60,529 nucleotides of DNA from Rhodospirillaceae bacterium (GTDB lineage Bacteria > Pseudomonadota > Alphaproteobacteria > Dongiales > Dongiaceae): positions 1 to 60,529 of the forward strand of contig SSEL01000026.1 of assembly GCA_008012315.1 (NCBI GenBank). The letters are read 5' to 3'. Shown here piece after piece: positions 1 to 9,245 of this stretch; positions within the stretch are counted from its first letter, which is position 1, and each line of letters begins with the position of its first letter. The position numbers and the translations under genes are program-made. The notes below the pieces were generated by a model. The model did not search any database, was not told where the DNA came from, and saw nothing but the letters and a program-made list of their open reading frames with translations.

Positions 1-41
1 CGAAATCCAGCGCGACATAGTCGGCAAAAGAACCCCAGGCG
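1..41. other. Inverted fragment of the alcohol dehydrogenase gene at the window edge
   Basis: Read on the minus strand these bases encode [13 protein letters not shown]. In zinc alcohol dehydrogenases of this type that segment normally lies some 40 to 45 residues upstream of the VKPGE motif that follows here on the plus strand. The plus-strand frame leading into the dehydrogenase is closed by TAG at 18-20. The junction at about 38-42 therefore joins two parts of one gene in opposite orientation. I infer a fold-back or chimeric contig end, or a real small inversion. Confidence 0.6.
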
Positions 42-596
42 GTGAAGCCCGGCGAAGGGGAGGCGGTGCATGGAAGCGGCGGTGTCGGCCTCTCGGCGGT
101 GATGATCGCCGCCGCCATGGGCGCCAATGTCATCGCCATCGACATGACCGATGACAAGCTCAGCTTTGCCAGATCAATCGGCGCGGTCGCCACGATCAAC
201 GGCAAGGAAGCCGGCGATGTGGTCGGCGCGGTCCGCGAGATCACCAAAGGTGGCGCCCATGTCTCGGTCGATGCCCTCGGCCATCCCACCACCTGCTTCA
301 ATTCCATCGCCAATCTGCGCCGCCGCGGCCGCCATGTGCAGATCGGCCTGATGCTGGCGGATGAGGCGACGCCTGAGATCCCGATGGCCCAGGTGATCGG
401 CCATGAACTGGAAATCTACGGCAGCCACGGCATGCAGGCCTATCGCTACGATGCGATGATGAACATGATCAGGGCCGGCAAGCTCGCGCCGCAAAAACTG
501 ATCGGCCGCCATATCCGCCTCGACGAAGCGCCGGCGGCGTTGATGGAGATGAACAAGTTCGGCGGGATCGGGATTACGGTTATTTCCGGCTTCTAG
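42..596 (+). CDS. Zinc-dependent alcohol dehydrogenase, C-terminal part only
   Basis: Medium-chain zinc alcohol dehydrogenase, NAD(P)-binding half. The glycine-rich turn [10 protein letters not shown] is followed by a Rossmann fold ([10 protein letters not shown]) and the family stretch [19 protein letters not shown], ending in the usual substrate-domain helix. The N-terminal catalytic zinc domain is missing because the gene is broken at the inverted junction around 41. The first residues read [11 protein letters not shown] where relatives have GEWVAVHGCGG; several T-to-other changes in a few codons would fit low-quality sequence at a contig end. The substrate cannot be told. The frame is certain; the first residue is arbitrary. 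Confidence 0.8.
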   Translation: MKPGEGEAVHGSGGVGLSAVMIAAAMGANVIAIDMTDDKLSFARSIGAVATINGKEAGDVVGAVREITKGGAHVSVDALGHPTTCFNSIANLRRRGRHVQIGLMLADEATPEIPMAQVIGHELEIYGSHGMQAYRYDAMMNMIRAGKLAPQKLIGRHIRLDEAPAALMEMNKFGGIGITVISGF

Positions 597-617
597 CTTG
601 ACCACTGTAGGCCATAG

Positions 618-2144
618 CTACCGCCCCACGCCGACGCGCCGATAGGTCAGCGCTTCGGCAATTTGCGTCTGGCTGATGCTGTCCTTGCCGTCGAGATCGG
701 CCAGGGTGCGGGCGACTCGCAGCACGCGGTGATAGCCGCGGGCCGAGAGTTTGAAATTCTCGACGGCGCGGGTCAGCAACGTGCGGCCGGCCTGGTCCGG
801 CGTGGCGATCTTCTCCAGGATCTCGCCATCGGCTTCGGCATTGGTGGCAGGTGCGCCGGCGGCATTGCCCGCCAGCGCTACATAGCGCTCGCGTTGAAGA
901 GCGCGTGCTCTGGCGATGCGGGCGGCGACCTCGGCGCTGCCTTCGGCCGGCGGCGGCAGGCTGAGATCGGCGGCGCTCACCGCCGGCACATCGACATGCA
1001 GATCGATGCGGTCGAGCAGCGGGCCTGACAGTTTCGCCTGGTAATCCTGGCCGCAGCGCGGGGCCTTGCCGCAGCCGAGTATCGGATCGCCGAGATGGCC
1101 GCAGCGGCAGGGATTCATCGCCGCCACCAATTGCACCCGCGCCGGATAGGTGACATGGGCGTTGGCCCGGGCGATCGACACGCGGCCGGTTTCCAAGGGC
1201 TGGCGCAGCGCCTCCAGGGTGGCGCGCTGGAACTCCGGCAATTCGTCGAGGAACAGCACGCCCTGATGCGCCAGCGAGATCTCGCCGGGCCGCGCGCGTA
1301 TCCCGCCGCCGACCAGCGCCGGTAGGGAGGCGGAATGATGCGGGTCGCGGAACGGCCGGCGGCGCAGCAATTTGCCCTCGGTCAGTTGCCCGGCGAGGCT
1401 GTGGATCATGCTGACTTCCAGCGCCTCGGCCGGCTCCAAGGGTGGCAGCAAACCGGGCAGGCGGGCCGCGAGCATCGACTTGCCGGAACCGGGCGGCCCG
1501 ATCATCAGCAGGTTGTGGCCGCCGGCCGCGGCGATTTCCAAGGCGCGCTTGGCGCTCTCCTGGCCCTTGATGTCGCGGAGGTCGAGATCCGGTCCGGCAT
1601 CCTCGGCGATGCGCGGCACCGGGGCCGAGAGGACCTGCGTGCCTTTCAGGTGATTCATCAAGGCGATCAGATTGGGCGGCGCAATCACTTCGATCTCACC
1701 GGCCCAGGCCGCCTCGCCGCCCTGTTTCGCCGGGCAGATGAGACTCATCTCGCTGCGCGCCGCATAGAGGGCTGCCGGCAGCACGCCGGCAACGGAGGCG
1801 ATCGAGCCGTCCAAGCCCAATTCACCCAGCACGACCTGCTGCGCGATATCCTCGGCCGAGATGACGCCCATCGCCGCCAGCAGGCCCACGGCGATGGGGA
1901 GGTCGAAATGGCTGCCTTCCTTCAGGAGATCGGCCGGCGCCAGATTGACGGTGATGCGCTGCGGCGGCAACGCCAAGCCGATGGCGACCAGCGCCGCCCG
2001 GACCCGCTCGCGGCTCTCGCCCACCGCTTTGTCGGGCAGGCCGACCACGGTGAAAGCCGGCAGCCCGCCGGAGACCTGCACCTGCACATCCACCGGCAGG
2101 ACATCGATGCCCTGGAAGGCGACGGTGCGAACGCGGGCGACCAC
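618..2144 (-). CDS. comM: YifB/ComM family Mg-chelatase-like AAA+ ATPase
   Basis: 508 residues, the usual family length, with a GTG start. The N-terminal Lon-protease-like fold (GLPAFTVVGLPDKAVGESRE) is followed by an AAA+ core with Walker A (GPPGSGKSMLAARLPGLLPP), Walker B (GVLFLDELPEF) and the C-terminal Mg-chelatase-type region with the zinc-like cysteines of NPCRCGHLGD. In naturally competent bacteria ComM is a hexameric branch-migration helicase that helps integrate incoming DNA; whether this host is competent is unknown. It converges on the dehydrogenase, with 21 bases between the stops. Confidence 0.93.
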   Translation of the reverse strand: MVARVRTVAFQGIDVLPVDVQVQVSGGLPAFTVVGLPDKAVGESRERVRAALVAIGLALPPQRITVNLAPADLLKEGSHFDLPIAVGLLAAMGVISAEDIAQQVVLGELGLDGSIASVAGVLPAALYAARSEMSLICPAKQGGEAAWAGEIEVIAPPNLIALMNHLKGTQVLSAPVPRIAEDAGPDLDLRDIKGQESAKRALEIAAAGGHNLLMIGPPGSGKSMLAARLPGLLPPLEPAEALEVSMIHSLAGQLTEGKLLRRRPFRDPHHSASLPALVGGGIRARPGEISLAHQGVLFLDELPEFQRATLEALRQPLETGRVSIARANAHVTYPARVQLVAAMNPCRCGHLGDPILGCGKAPRCGQDYQAKLSGPLLDRIDLHVDVPAVSAADLSLPPPAEGSAEVAARIARARALQRERYVALAGNAAGAPATNAEADGEILEKIATPDQAGRTLLTRAVENFKLSARGYHRVLRVARTLADLDGKDSISQTQIAEALTYRRVGVGR

Positions 2145-2520
2145 AGCCGGTTACTCGCTATTCGCCGCTGCCTGGGTCGACATTGCCTTCAGCTTGGCGA
2201 AACAGATCCCCGACATTCTGATCTACAATCCCTTCGACGATTTCGTCGGGAGAAAGCTACATCCCCAAGAGGTGAACAACAAGGTGCATTCACCGGAAAC
2301 GTGCGCAGAGGGCGTCGACATTCTGCCGCGAATTCGATGCTAGATGGCGAGAAGCGCCGCCTGCTTGGCCGATATGCCCCGATTGTCACCGGCAGCGGGA
2401 TCAGCAGGTCGACGTCATCCAGTTCCCCTGATAGCCCGTAGCGCGATCGGCCATGTCGGGACGGATCTGCCGGCGTTGAAACACTGGGGCGGGGATACCG
2501 AGGCAGGAATATCAGGCCTG
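2145..2520. other. Intergenic stretch without a recognised gene
   Basis: 376 bases between the start of comM and the stop of coaA, both on the minus strand. An open minus-strand frame crosses it, but its sequence is low-complexity, it runs on as a shadow of coaA, and it resembles nothing I know. The region must carry the comM promoter, but I cannot point to a convincing -35/-10 pair. Confidence 0.5.
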
Positions 2521-3459
2521 TCACACCTGGCGCAGATGGATCTCGCCGATGGCGTGGTCCGCTCTCTTCTTCAGGATGAGATGGGCCCGCTCGCGGGTCG
2601 GCAGGATATTCTCGCGCAGATTGACCAGGTTGATCTCCGCCCAGATCCGCTGCGCTGTCGCCACGGAGTCCTCGGGCGACAGGTCGCGATAGTGATGGAA
2701 ATAGGAGGAAGGATTGCGGAAGGCGGTGCGCTGCAGCAGCCGGAAGCGGTCGACATACCAGGATGCGATATCGGCTTCCTCGGCATCGATATAGAGCGAG
2801 AAATCGAAGAAGTCGGAGATGATGACCGAAGCCGGCCGCTGCCCCGCCGCGCTGGCGCCGGTCTGCAGGACGTTCAGCCCTTCGAAGATGAGAACGTCGG
2901 GTTGCGCCACCGTCTGCCATTCATCGGGCAGGATGTCATAGGCATGATGCGAATAGACCGGTGCGCGCACTTCCGCCTCGCCGGCTTTGAGATCGGCCAG
3001 GAACTGCACCATGCGCTTCAGGTCGTAGCTCTCGGGAAAGCCCTTGCGATGCATCAGCTCGCGCTCCTGCAGGATCCGGTTGGGGTGCAGGAAGCCGTCG
3101 GTGGTGACCAGCGCGACGCGGGGATGATCGGGCCAGCGCGCCATCAGGGCCTGGAGGATGCGGGCCAGGGTGCTTTTGCCGACGGCGACGCTGCCGGCAA
3201 TGGCGATGACATAGGGCCTGCTGCCGGCCAGCCGGCCGAGAAAGGCATCCTTGACGCCGCTGAGATTGCGGGCGGCGCGCACCTGCAGGTTCAGCAAACG
3301 GGAGAGCGGCAGATAGATATCGACAACCTCGGTGAGCGAGGTGCGCTCATTCAGGCCGCGCAGGACGGCGAGATCGTCTTCCGACAAGGTGAGCGGCGTG
3401 TTGGACCGCAATTCGGCCCAATCCTCGCGTGCGAAACTGATATATCCCGGCAAGGCCAT
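2521..3459 (-). CDS. coaA: Type I pantothenate kinase
   Basis: Phosphorylates pantothenate with ATP, the first and controlling step of coenzyme A synthesis. 312 residues, close to the 316 of E. coli CoaA. The P-loop GSVAVGKST (about residues 88-96) is exactly the CoaA form, followed by TTDGFLHPN and by RKGFPESYD, the pantothenate and catalytic region. [11 protein letters not shown] and the FEGLNVLQ strand are also typical. The ATG start gives the family N-terminus. The downstream AsmA-like gene lies on the same strand, upstream of it by 43 bases. Enzymes of this type are usually feedback-inhibited by CoA. Confidence 0.95.
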   Translation of the reverse strand: MALPGYISFAREDWAELRSNTPLTLSEDDLAVLRGLNERTSLTEVVDIYLPLSRLLNLQVRAARNLSGVKDAFLGRLAGSRPYVIAIAGSVAVGKSTLARILQALMARWPDHPRVALVTTDGFLHPNRILQERELMHRKGFPESYDLKRMVQFLADLKAGEAEVRAPVYSHHAYDILPDEWQTVAQPDVLIFEGLNVLQTGASAAGQRPASVIISDFFDFSLYIDAEEADIASWYVDRFRLLQRTAFRNPSSYFHHYRDLSPEDSVATAQRIWAEINLVNLRENILPTRERAHLILKKRADHAIGEIHLRQV

Positions 3460-3502
3460 CGGCCATTCCCCTTCGCCGATTGAACACGCAGTTCCTGCCG
3501 TT

Positions 3503-5431
3503 TTACTGCGTGATCTTATCGCGCGCCAGGGTTTCGCTGATCATGCGCTGGCAATCCAGGTCCTTGGCGCCGCCGGGCTCGATCAGCGGGATCGGCACCT
3601 TCTTGCCGATGGAAATCGCCGGATCGCGCAATTTCCCTTTGACGATGATCGGCGCATCGATATCGAGCAGGCTGAAATCCTTGGCATCCGCGGCGATCTT
3701 CATGTCGATTGCCTGGCTGTTGAGGCCGGTGCTGCCTTTGACATGGATCACCGATTTGGTCGTATCCAGCGCCGTCTTGTCGAAGGTGGCGGTGCCGTCC
3801 TTGAAGGCCAGCCGGCCCATGGCGCAACGGATCGGGATGCGGTGATCCTCGGTGATATAGAGGATCAGGGCATGGCCGATATCGAGACCGGCCAATTGCA
3901 CCAGCAGCTCGCTGATCGAGCCGCCGGTCATGGCGATCGCCGCATCGCCATCGGCCGAGCCGAAGACCTTGGCGAGAGATCGTCCCTGGCCTGCCAGATC
4001 GACGCGGCCCTGCACCTTGCCGGCGGTGGTGTCGAAATACTGCGAATTCCGGAAGAAGGTCTTCAGGTCGAAATTATCGAAGTCGATATTGGCGCTGGCT
4101 TTCGGCGTCTCGTGGCTGGCGTCGAGGCCCAGTTTTCCTTTCAGGCGCCCGCCGGCCACCGCCATATCCAGGGGATCGACCTCGGCCTTGCCCTTCTCGA
4201 TCGTCACATGCCCTTTCAGTGCCCGCACCGGGATATAGGGTGCCGCCGTCACCTTGCGCGCATCGAGGGTCACATCCATGTCCATTTCCCGCAGCTTCTC
4301 CACATGCAGCGGCTGATCGGGAAAGAGATTGCCCTCCTGCTTTGCAGCCTGCGCTTCCTTCTTCTGTTTGCTCGATGCCGTGTTGCCCTTGCCGGTATCG
4401 GGCGGGATGCCGACCAGCGGACCGAGGTCATCGAAGTCCAATTGCTTCGAGACGAGATTGGCCTTGAGGAAATTGCGCTTGTCGCGCTTGTCGATCTCCA
4501 CCGTCCCGCTGAGATCGCTGTCGCCGACCTGGCCGGACATGTCGGCCATCTTCCAGACGTCCTTGCTGCGGCTCAATTTGCCGCTGAGGTGATACGGCGG
4601 CGTCGGCGGCGCCGGAATGCCGAGCAGCGGGAAGATCTCCGCCAGGTCCGGGCCCTTGAGATCGAGCGTCACATCGGCGCCCTTGAACTGGAACGGGTCC
4701 TCGACATGGCCTTTCAGGGTGAGCTTGGTCTGGCCAAAGGAAACATTGAGATCGACCGGATAAGGCTGCGTCGTCTCGCGTAATTTAATGACGGAGCCGC
4801 CGGTGAAGTTGAGCGCCAGTGGCTTTCCTTCCAGGGTGCCCTGCAGTTTCAGCTCGACCTGCTCGCTGCCAGCCGCTGCACCGAGCGCAGTATTGACCTT
4901 GCCCTTGAGGTCGAGTTTCTTCGCTGGATCAATATAAGAAATCTGGCCATCGCGGATGCGCAACAGGCCGATCTGCGGCGCTTCGCTGCGCTCCTCCGGC
5001 TTGACGGCTTTGGCGGTGGTGACGGCGGCGGGGCTTTGCTCGGCGCTCCAATTCGACTCCCCCTTGGCATTGCGTTCCAGGGCGATCGTTGGCGCATCCG
5101 AGGTGATTTCCGGAATCACGACCTCACCCCAGAGCAGCGGCCAGAGGCGGATATCGAGATCGATCGCCTTGGCTTCGAACATATGCGGCGCCTTGCCCCA
5201 ATCGGTGTTGGAGACCTGGACATCCCGCAACGTGATATGCGTCGTGCGGCCCCACTGAACCTCCAGATCGCCGATCTTGGTCTGCCGGCCGCTAGCCTGG
5301 TTGGCGCGGTTCTCGATTTGCGCCCGGAGATAATCGGAGGTCGCAAAGAAATAGACGCCGCCGGCCGCCAGCACCACCAGCACCAGCAGACCCCCGAAAA
5401 TCCAGGCTGCGATCTTGAGTGCCCTCGCCAC
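3503..5431 (-). CDS. AsmA family protein, inner-membrane anchored
   Basis: A long beta-rich periplasmic protein with one N-terminal membrane anchor ([21 protein letters not shown]) and the AsmA N-terminal pattern [16 protein letters not shown] followed by repeated short strands. The AsmA-like C-terminal region has [19 protein letters not shown] and [20 protein letters not shown]. Family members belong to the VPS13-like bridge-protein superfamily linked to lipid transport to the outer membrane. The frame is open to 5527, but a GTG at 5431 follows a GGGAGGG ribosome site and puts the anchor at residues 8-30, so I prefer that start (642 residues). Confidence 0.88.
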   Translation of the reverse strand: MARALKIAAWIFGGLLVLVVLAAGGVYFFATSDYLRAQIENRANQASGRQTKIGDLEVQWGRTTHITLRDVQVSNTDWGKAPHMFEAKAIDLDIRLWPLLWGEVVIPEITSDAPTIALERNAKGESNWSAEQSPAAVTTAKAVKPEERSEAPQIGLLRIRDGQISYIDPAKKLDLKGKVNTALGAAAGSEQVELKLQGTLEGKPLALNFTGGSVIKLRETTQPYPVDLNVSFGQTKLTLKGHVEDPFQFKGADVTLDLKGPDLAEIFPLLGIPAPPTPPYHLSGKLSRSKDVWKMADMSGQVGDSDLSGTVEIDKRDKRNFLKANLVSKQLDFDDLGPLVGIPPDTGKGNTASSKQKKEAQAAKQEGNLFPDQPLHVEKLREMDMDVTLDARKVTAAPYIPVRALKGHVTIEKGKAEVDPLDMAVAGGRLKGKLGLDASHETPKASANIDFDNFDLKTFFRNSQYFDTTAGKVQGRVDLAGQGRSLAKVFGSADGDAAIAMTGGSISELLVQLAGLDIGHALILYITEDHRIPIRCAMGRLAFKDGTATFDKTALDTTKSVIHVKGSTGLNSQAIDMKIAADAKDFSLLDIDAPIIVKGKLRDPAISIGKKVPIPLIEPGGAKDLDCQRMISETLARDKITQ

Positions 5432-5600
5432 GGACGCCCTCCCGTCTATTGCACAGTCGGGGCAACAGCTCCGGAATGCCAACAGCTCTGGGGTGCCCGA
5501 TGTTCCGGCCTTTCTCCAAGCCGGCACGATCGAGGATCGCGGCCGTGATCACATTTCCGCGTGGTTATTGCTGCCAGGGCCAGCGCGGCGGGAAGGCAAA

Positions 5601-5632
5601 GGCCGGATGCGGCTTTCATACCGCATCCGGCC
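5601..5632 (-). terminator. Hairpin terminator downstream of ohr
   Basis: A perfect 12-base inverted repeat (GGCCGGATGCGG / CCGCATCCGGCC) with an 8-base loop lies 22 bases past the ohr stop. On the minus strand it is followed by only a short T stretch, so the termination strength is uncertain. Confidence 0.6.
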
Positions 5633-5654
5633 TCGCATGGCGGTGGAGGTGCCG

Positions 5655-6074
5655 TCAGGCGACGTTCAATTTCACATCGATATTGCCGCGCGTCGCATTG
5701 GAATAGGGGCAGACCTTGTGCGCCGCCTGGACCAGCGCCTCGGCCTTGGCGTGGTCGATGCCGGGCAGCGAGACGTTCAGCGCCACCTCGAGGCCGAAGC
5801 CGCCTTCGACCTGGCCGATGCCGACCTTGGCGGTGACGGTCGCCTCATTCGGCACCTGCACCTTCTGCTGGCCGGCGACGAATTTGATCGCGCTCAGGAA
5901 GCAGGCCGAATAGCCGGCGGCGAACAGCTGTTCGGGATTGGTGCCGCTGCCACCCGGGCCATTCAATTCCTTGGGCATGGACAGCTTGACGTCCAGGGCC
6001 TTGTCCTTGCTGGCTGCATGGCCGCCATCGCGGCCGCCGGTGGACGTGGCTTCGGTCGAATACAAAACCTTCAT
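5655..6074 (-). CDS. ohr: Organic hydroperoxide resistance protein Ohr (OsmC superfamily)
   Basis: A thiol-dependent peroxidase that reduces organic and fatty-acid hydroperoxides, with lipoyl proteins as usual reductant. 139 residues, the normal size. The catalytic cysteine pair is visible at Cys58 (GYSACFLSA) and Cys122 (HKVCPYSNATRGN), with Arg15 (GGRDG) and Glu48 (NPEQLF) completing the Ohr active site. The pattern separates Ohr from OsmC proper. It is divergent from the ohrR regulator, and OhrR-type boxes lie between them, so induction by organic peroxides is expected. Confidence 0.95.
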   Translation of the reverse strand: MKVLYSTEATSTGGRDGGHAASKDKALDVKLSMPKELNGPGGSGTNPEQLFAAGYSACFLSAIKFVAGQQKVQVPNEATVTAKVGIGQVEGGFGLEVALNVSLPGIDHAKAEALVQAAHKVCPYSNATRGNIDVKLNVA

Positions 6075-6224
6075 GATCGCTCTCCTGCTTCTCGGTTGTG
6101 GTGGCGGATCGCCGATGGCCGGCGCCGCGGTGGAATTCAGTTGGGCGCGATCTGCACTCTAGCGCCCTTTCATGCTGCTGCGATATCGGGTGGACCGGCA
6201 CTCCGCCTCGGCTTGTGAAATAAC

Positions 6225-6238
6225 AATTGTGCACAATT
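6225..6238. promoter_or_regulatory. OhrR-type operator near the ohr side
   Basis: AATTGTGCACAATT is a perfect 14-base palindrome in the ohr/ohrR intergenic region. It carries the ACAATT/AATTGT half-sites known from OhrR operators. It lies about 150 bases upstream of the ohr start. Binding is inferred. Confidence 0.65.
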
Positions 6239-6292
6239 AAATTTCCAGCAATCCATATTGCGACAGAGCAGCCATGCGTAAAAAGATAGTGT

Positions 6293-6305
6293 ACAATTCA
6301 ATTGT
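6293..6305. promoter_or_regulatory. OhrR-type operator in front of ohrR
   Basis: ACAATT-C-AATTGT, two perfect 6-base arms with one central base, preceded by T. This is almost the textbook OhrR box (TACAATT-AATTGT). It sits 50 bases before the ohrR start and overlaps TACAAT, a plausible -10 hexamer, so it fits autorepression. Confidence 0.7.
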
Positions 6306-6355
6306 GACGCATTTATCTCTGGAAGGCTTGTCGGCTTATTGTTTGTGAGGTGCCC

Positions 6356-6811
6356 ATGCCGAAGCGAAACCATGATGATCCGGCGCTGAAGCTCGACAAT
6401 CAGCTTTGTTTTGCCGTCTATTCGACCGCCCATGCCCTGACGCGGACCTACAAGCCGCTCCTGGACGCGCTCAACCTGACCTATCCGCAATATCTGGTCA
6501 TGCTGGTTCTGTGGGAGCGCGATGGCATGACGGTGAAGGCGATCGGGCAGCGTCTGCATCTCGATTCCGGAACCCTGACGCCCCTGTTGAAGCGTCTGGA
6601 AACGGCCGGCTATGTCCGGCGCCAGCGGGCGAGCGATGATGAGCGTCAGGTAAATATTCACCTGACGGAGCAGGGCCAGGCCCTCTACGAGCGGGCACAT
6701 TCGGTGCCGCAGGAGATCCTCAGCGCCAGCGGCGGCAATGCCAGGAACCTGCTGGCGCTGAAACAGAACCTCCTGCAACTCCGCGATACGCTGAACGCCG
6801 CCGGCGACTAG
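6356..6811 (+). CDS. ohrR: MarR-family organic peroxide sensor and repressor OhrR
   Basis: 151 residues. A MarR winged helix-turn-helix with the OhrR hallmark: the reactive N-terminal cysteine in [18 protein letters not shown] (Cys18). The tyrosines that contact it are present ([15 protein letters not shown]), as is the wing sequence [14 protein letters not shown]. The ATG at 6356 follows a GAGG ribosome site by five bases; a GTG two codons earlier overlaps that site and is unlikely. It is expected to repress ohr and itself until the cysteine is oxidised. Confidence 0.93.
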   Translation: MPKRNHDDPALKLDNQLCFAVYSTAHALTRTYKPLLDALNLTYPQYLVMLVLWERDGMTVKAIGQRLHLDSGTLTPLLKRLETAGYVRRQRASDDERQVNIHLTEQGQALYERAHSVPQEILSASGGNARNLLALKQNLLQLRDTLNAAGD

Positions 6812-6870
6812 GCCGCGTGGGCGCGGGCACTGCGTCGCGACACTTGCACCCGGCCCCGACTCCGTGTTCG

Positions 6871-9138
6871 ATGGTTGGCATGATCGCCTTACCCTCGTTC
6901 CTGACGGTTCCGTCGGTGACATCGCATCAAGTCGCCGTTCATCGCCATGCGAGGACTGCCGGGCGATGCTACCGCCTTATCGCGCTGCTTCTCTGGCTGG
7001 TCGCGGCGCCGGTGCTGGCGCATCCGGCCGCGGCCGTCGCCTTGGGTGGCGATGACCGCATCGCGGTGCCGCATGTCAAGGACAGCACCTTCGCACCGGT
7101 CGGGCTGCTGGTGCTGGATGAAAACAAATCCGATGCGGTGGCGGGGACGGCTTTCCTCGTCTCTCCCTGCCATATCCTGACCGCCTATCATGTCGCCGGT
7201 GGCGGCCTGGCCATCAACGACAAGACCGTCGCCACCTTCTATCTCGGCCAGGGGAGGACCGGGCCCGATTTCGATGGCGCACGGCATTTCGCCGACCAAT
7301 CCAGGGCCCGTCCCGTGGTCTGGGGCAATTATGTGCCGGCCGACGATGATAGTCCGGTGATCCAGCGGGCGCGGGCGATGCTGCAAAACGGCTGGGAGGA
7401 CTGGGCCCTGCTCAAGCTCGACCGCTGTCTCGGCGCGCCGCAATATGGCTATGGCTATTTCCGGCTGGCGCCGCGCAGCACGCGTGACCTGACGCGCAGC
7501 GGCGATGGCCTGCGCGTCACCAGCATCGGCTTGCCGGGCGACAAGCCGATGAACACGCTTTGGCGCGATCCGGCCTGCCGCATCGTCGGCCAGACGCATA
7601 ATTCCGGCTGGCAGCATGATTGCGTCACGGTGCCGGGGAATTCCGGTGGCCCGCTTCTATTGGCACCGGGGGCTGCAAAACATGGCATCGGCCTGGACCG
7701 ATCCGGGCAGGAGCGGCCGGCCGTCGTCGCTTTGGCGATCGCCATCACCGGCGTCGATGGCCTCGACAACAGCCAGTCGGATCGCCTCGCGCTGGCCTGG
7801 AACGATCCGAATTATTACGACTTCCTCGGCACCGCCGTGCCGGTCTCGGCCCTGATCGCAAAGGTCGCGCCCTATCTGCCCCATGACGCGGCGGCCGATG
7901 CTTTCGTCAAATCCCATCCGGTTGACGATCATTACGATCCCGACCAGGGGCAGGTGGCCATCGCCGATCTCGACATCGCCATCGCGCGCTATCCGCACCG
8001 GGCGGAGCTCTATCTGCAGCGCGCCAGCTGGCAGGACAGCCTCGGCAATGGCAATGTCGCGTTGGGGGATTATGCCAGGGCCGTTGCGGTCGATCCTAGT
8101 TCGGCACCCGCCCGCTATCTCTATGGTCGCGCGCTGCTGCAGCGTGGCACTGACCAGCCCGGCAATCTCGACCTGGCGATCGAGGCTTTCAGCAAGGTGC
8201 TGCAGGATTTTCCCCATTCGCCGGATGTCCTGCTGTACCGCGCTTTCGCCTATCGCGCGAAGAAACAAAACCACGCAGCGGTCGCGGATCTGACCGCCGC
8301 CCTCATCGTGCAGCCGAAAAGCGCCGTCGCCGCCAATGAACGGGGCGATGCCTATCGGGACTTACGCCAGCCCGATCTCGCTTTGGCCGATTACGACCGC
8401 GCCGTCGCCCTTGATCCGCAATGGCCGGAAGCCTTGCGCGACCGGGGATTTCTCTTTCATCGGCTCGCGCGCTACGATCAGGCGCGGGCCGATTTCAAGC
8501 GCGTGCTCGTCCTCGACCCGCATGACGTGGAAGCGGAAAACGGCGTCGCCTTGTGCAATCTCTCCAGCGGGCGGATCGATGCGGCGCTCGCCAATTTCAG
8601 CCATATCATCGCACTCGCGCCGCAAGTCGGTGTCTATTACGCCAATCGCGGAACGGCCTATCTGATTGCCGGTGATGCTGCGAAGGCTGTCCCCGATTTC
8701 GAAAGGGCGGCGGCGCTGGATTCCGACGAGCCGTTCAATGCCTTGCTGCTCTATATCGCTTTGGCGCGCAGCGGCCAGCCGGCAAAAGCCAAAACCGTGC
8801 TGGAAAGCTATGCCGCAAAACGCGCACCGCTGATAAAGGCGAATGCCGATGCCGGCGATGCGAGCGCCTGGCCGCGGGCGAGCTGGCCACAGCCGGTGAT
8901 CGATTTCTTTCTCGGCAGGATCAGTCTCGATCAAGTCGCCAAGGCCGCCGCCAAGGGCGATCCCCTGACCCAGGCGGATCAGCGTTTCGATGTCGATTTC
9001 TATCTCGGTCAACTGGCCTTGCTGCGTGGCGACAAGGTCGAGGGCAGCCGCCGCCTGCAGGCGGTGGTCAGAAGCGGCCTGCGCGAATTCATGGAATTCG
9101 ATATCGCGCAGGCCGATCTCGGCTTGTTGGACCGCTAG
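6871..9138 (+). CDS. Secreted trypsin-like serine protease with C-terminal TPR repeats
   Basis: About 755 residues. A hydrophobic segment (YRLIALLLWLVAAPVLA) looks like a signal peptide, though the n-region is long for every possible start, so the start is uncertain (ATG at 6871 or 6880, GTG at 6916). The trypsin-like domain shows the full triad: His in ILTAYHV (about 107), Asp in EDWALLKLD (about 177) and Ser in PGNSGGPLL (about 258). From about residue 360 to 650 there are several TPR units (ANERGDAYRDLRQPDLALAD, YANRGTAYLIAGDAAKAVPD). Substrate unknown; the TPRs suggest a protein partner. The stop TAG is the first triplet of an intergenic repeat. Confidence 0.85.
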   Translation: MVGMIALPSFLTVPSVTSHQVAVHRHARTAGRCYRLIALLLWLVAAPVLAHPAAAVALGGDDRIAVPHVKDSTFAPVGLLVLDENKSDAVAGTAFLVSPCHILTAYHVAGGGLAINDKTVATFYLGQGRTGPDFDGARHFADQSRARPVVWGNYVPADDDSPVIQRARAMLQNGWEDWALLKLDRCLGAPQYGYGYFRLAPRSTRDLTRSGDGLRVTSIGLPGDKPMNTLWRDPACRIVGQTHNSGWQHDCVTVPGNSGGPLLLAPGAAKHGIGLDRSGQERPAVVALAIAITGVDGLDNSQSDRLALAWNDPNYYDFLGTAVPVSALIAKVAPYLPHDAAADAFVKSHPVDDHYDPDQGQVAIADLDIAIARYPHRAELYLQRASWQDSLGNGNVALGDYARAVAVDPSSAPARYLYGRALLQRGTDQPGNLDLAIEAFSKVLQDFPHSPDVLLYRAFAYRAKKQNHAAVADLTAALIVQPKSAVAANERGDAYRDLRQPDLALADYDRAVALDPQWPEALRDRGFLFHRLARYDQARADFKRVLVLDPHDVEAENGVALCNLSSGRIDAALANFSHIIALAPQVGVYYANRGTAYLIAGDAAKAVPDFERAAALDSDEPFNALLLYIALARSGQPAKAKTVLESYAAKRAPLIKANADAGDASAWPRASWPQPVIDFFLGRISLDQVAKAAAKGDPLTQADQRFDVDFYLGQLALLRGDKVEGSRRLQAVVRSGLREFMEFDIAQADLGLLDR

Positions 9139-9212
9139 AGCGCGATCGTCTTTGATGGCAGCATTGTGCTTCCATCAAAGACGTGAATCGCCCTCTATCT
9201 TATGGATGAGAG
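9136..9212 (+). repeat. TAGAG-type palindromic intergenic repeat, copy 1
   Basis: It starts with the stop codon of the protease gene (TAGAGCGCGATCG), then a 12-base stem CGTCTTTGATGG (9147-9158) pairs with CCATCAAAGACG (9172-9183), then GTGAATCGCC and CTCTATCTTATGGATGAGAG (9193-9212). That last 20-mer recurs exactly, in reverse complement, at 49675-49694. The hairpin may also act as a terminator. Confidence 0.8.
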
Positions 9213-9245
9213 CCGAGTGGATAGCCCCTAGGACCGGATCATCAT

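Noticed and set aside
2189..2920. 243-codon minus-strand frame running into coaA
   Set aside because: It overlaps coaA in another frame, and the Arg/Pro-rich sequence has no family resemblance.
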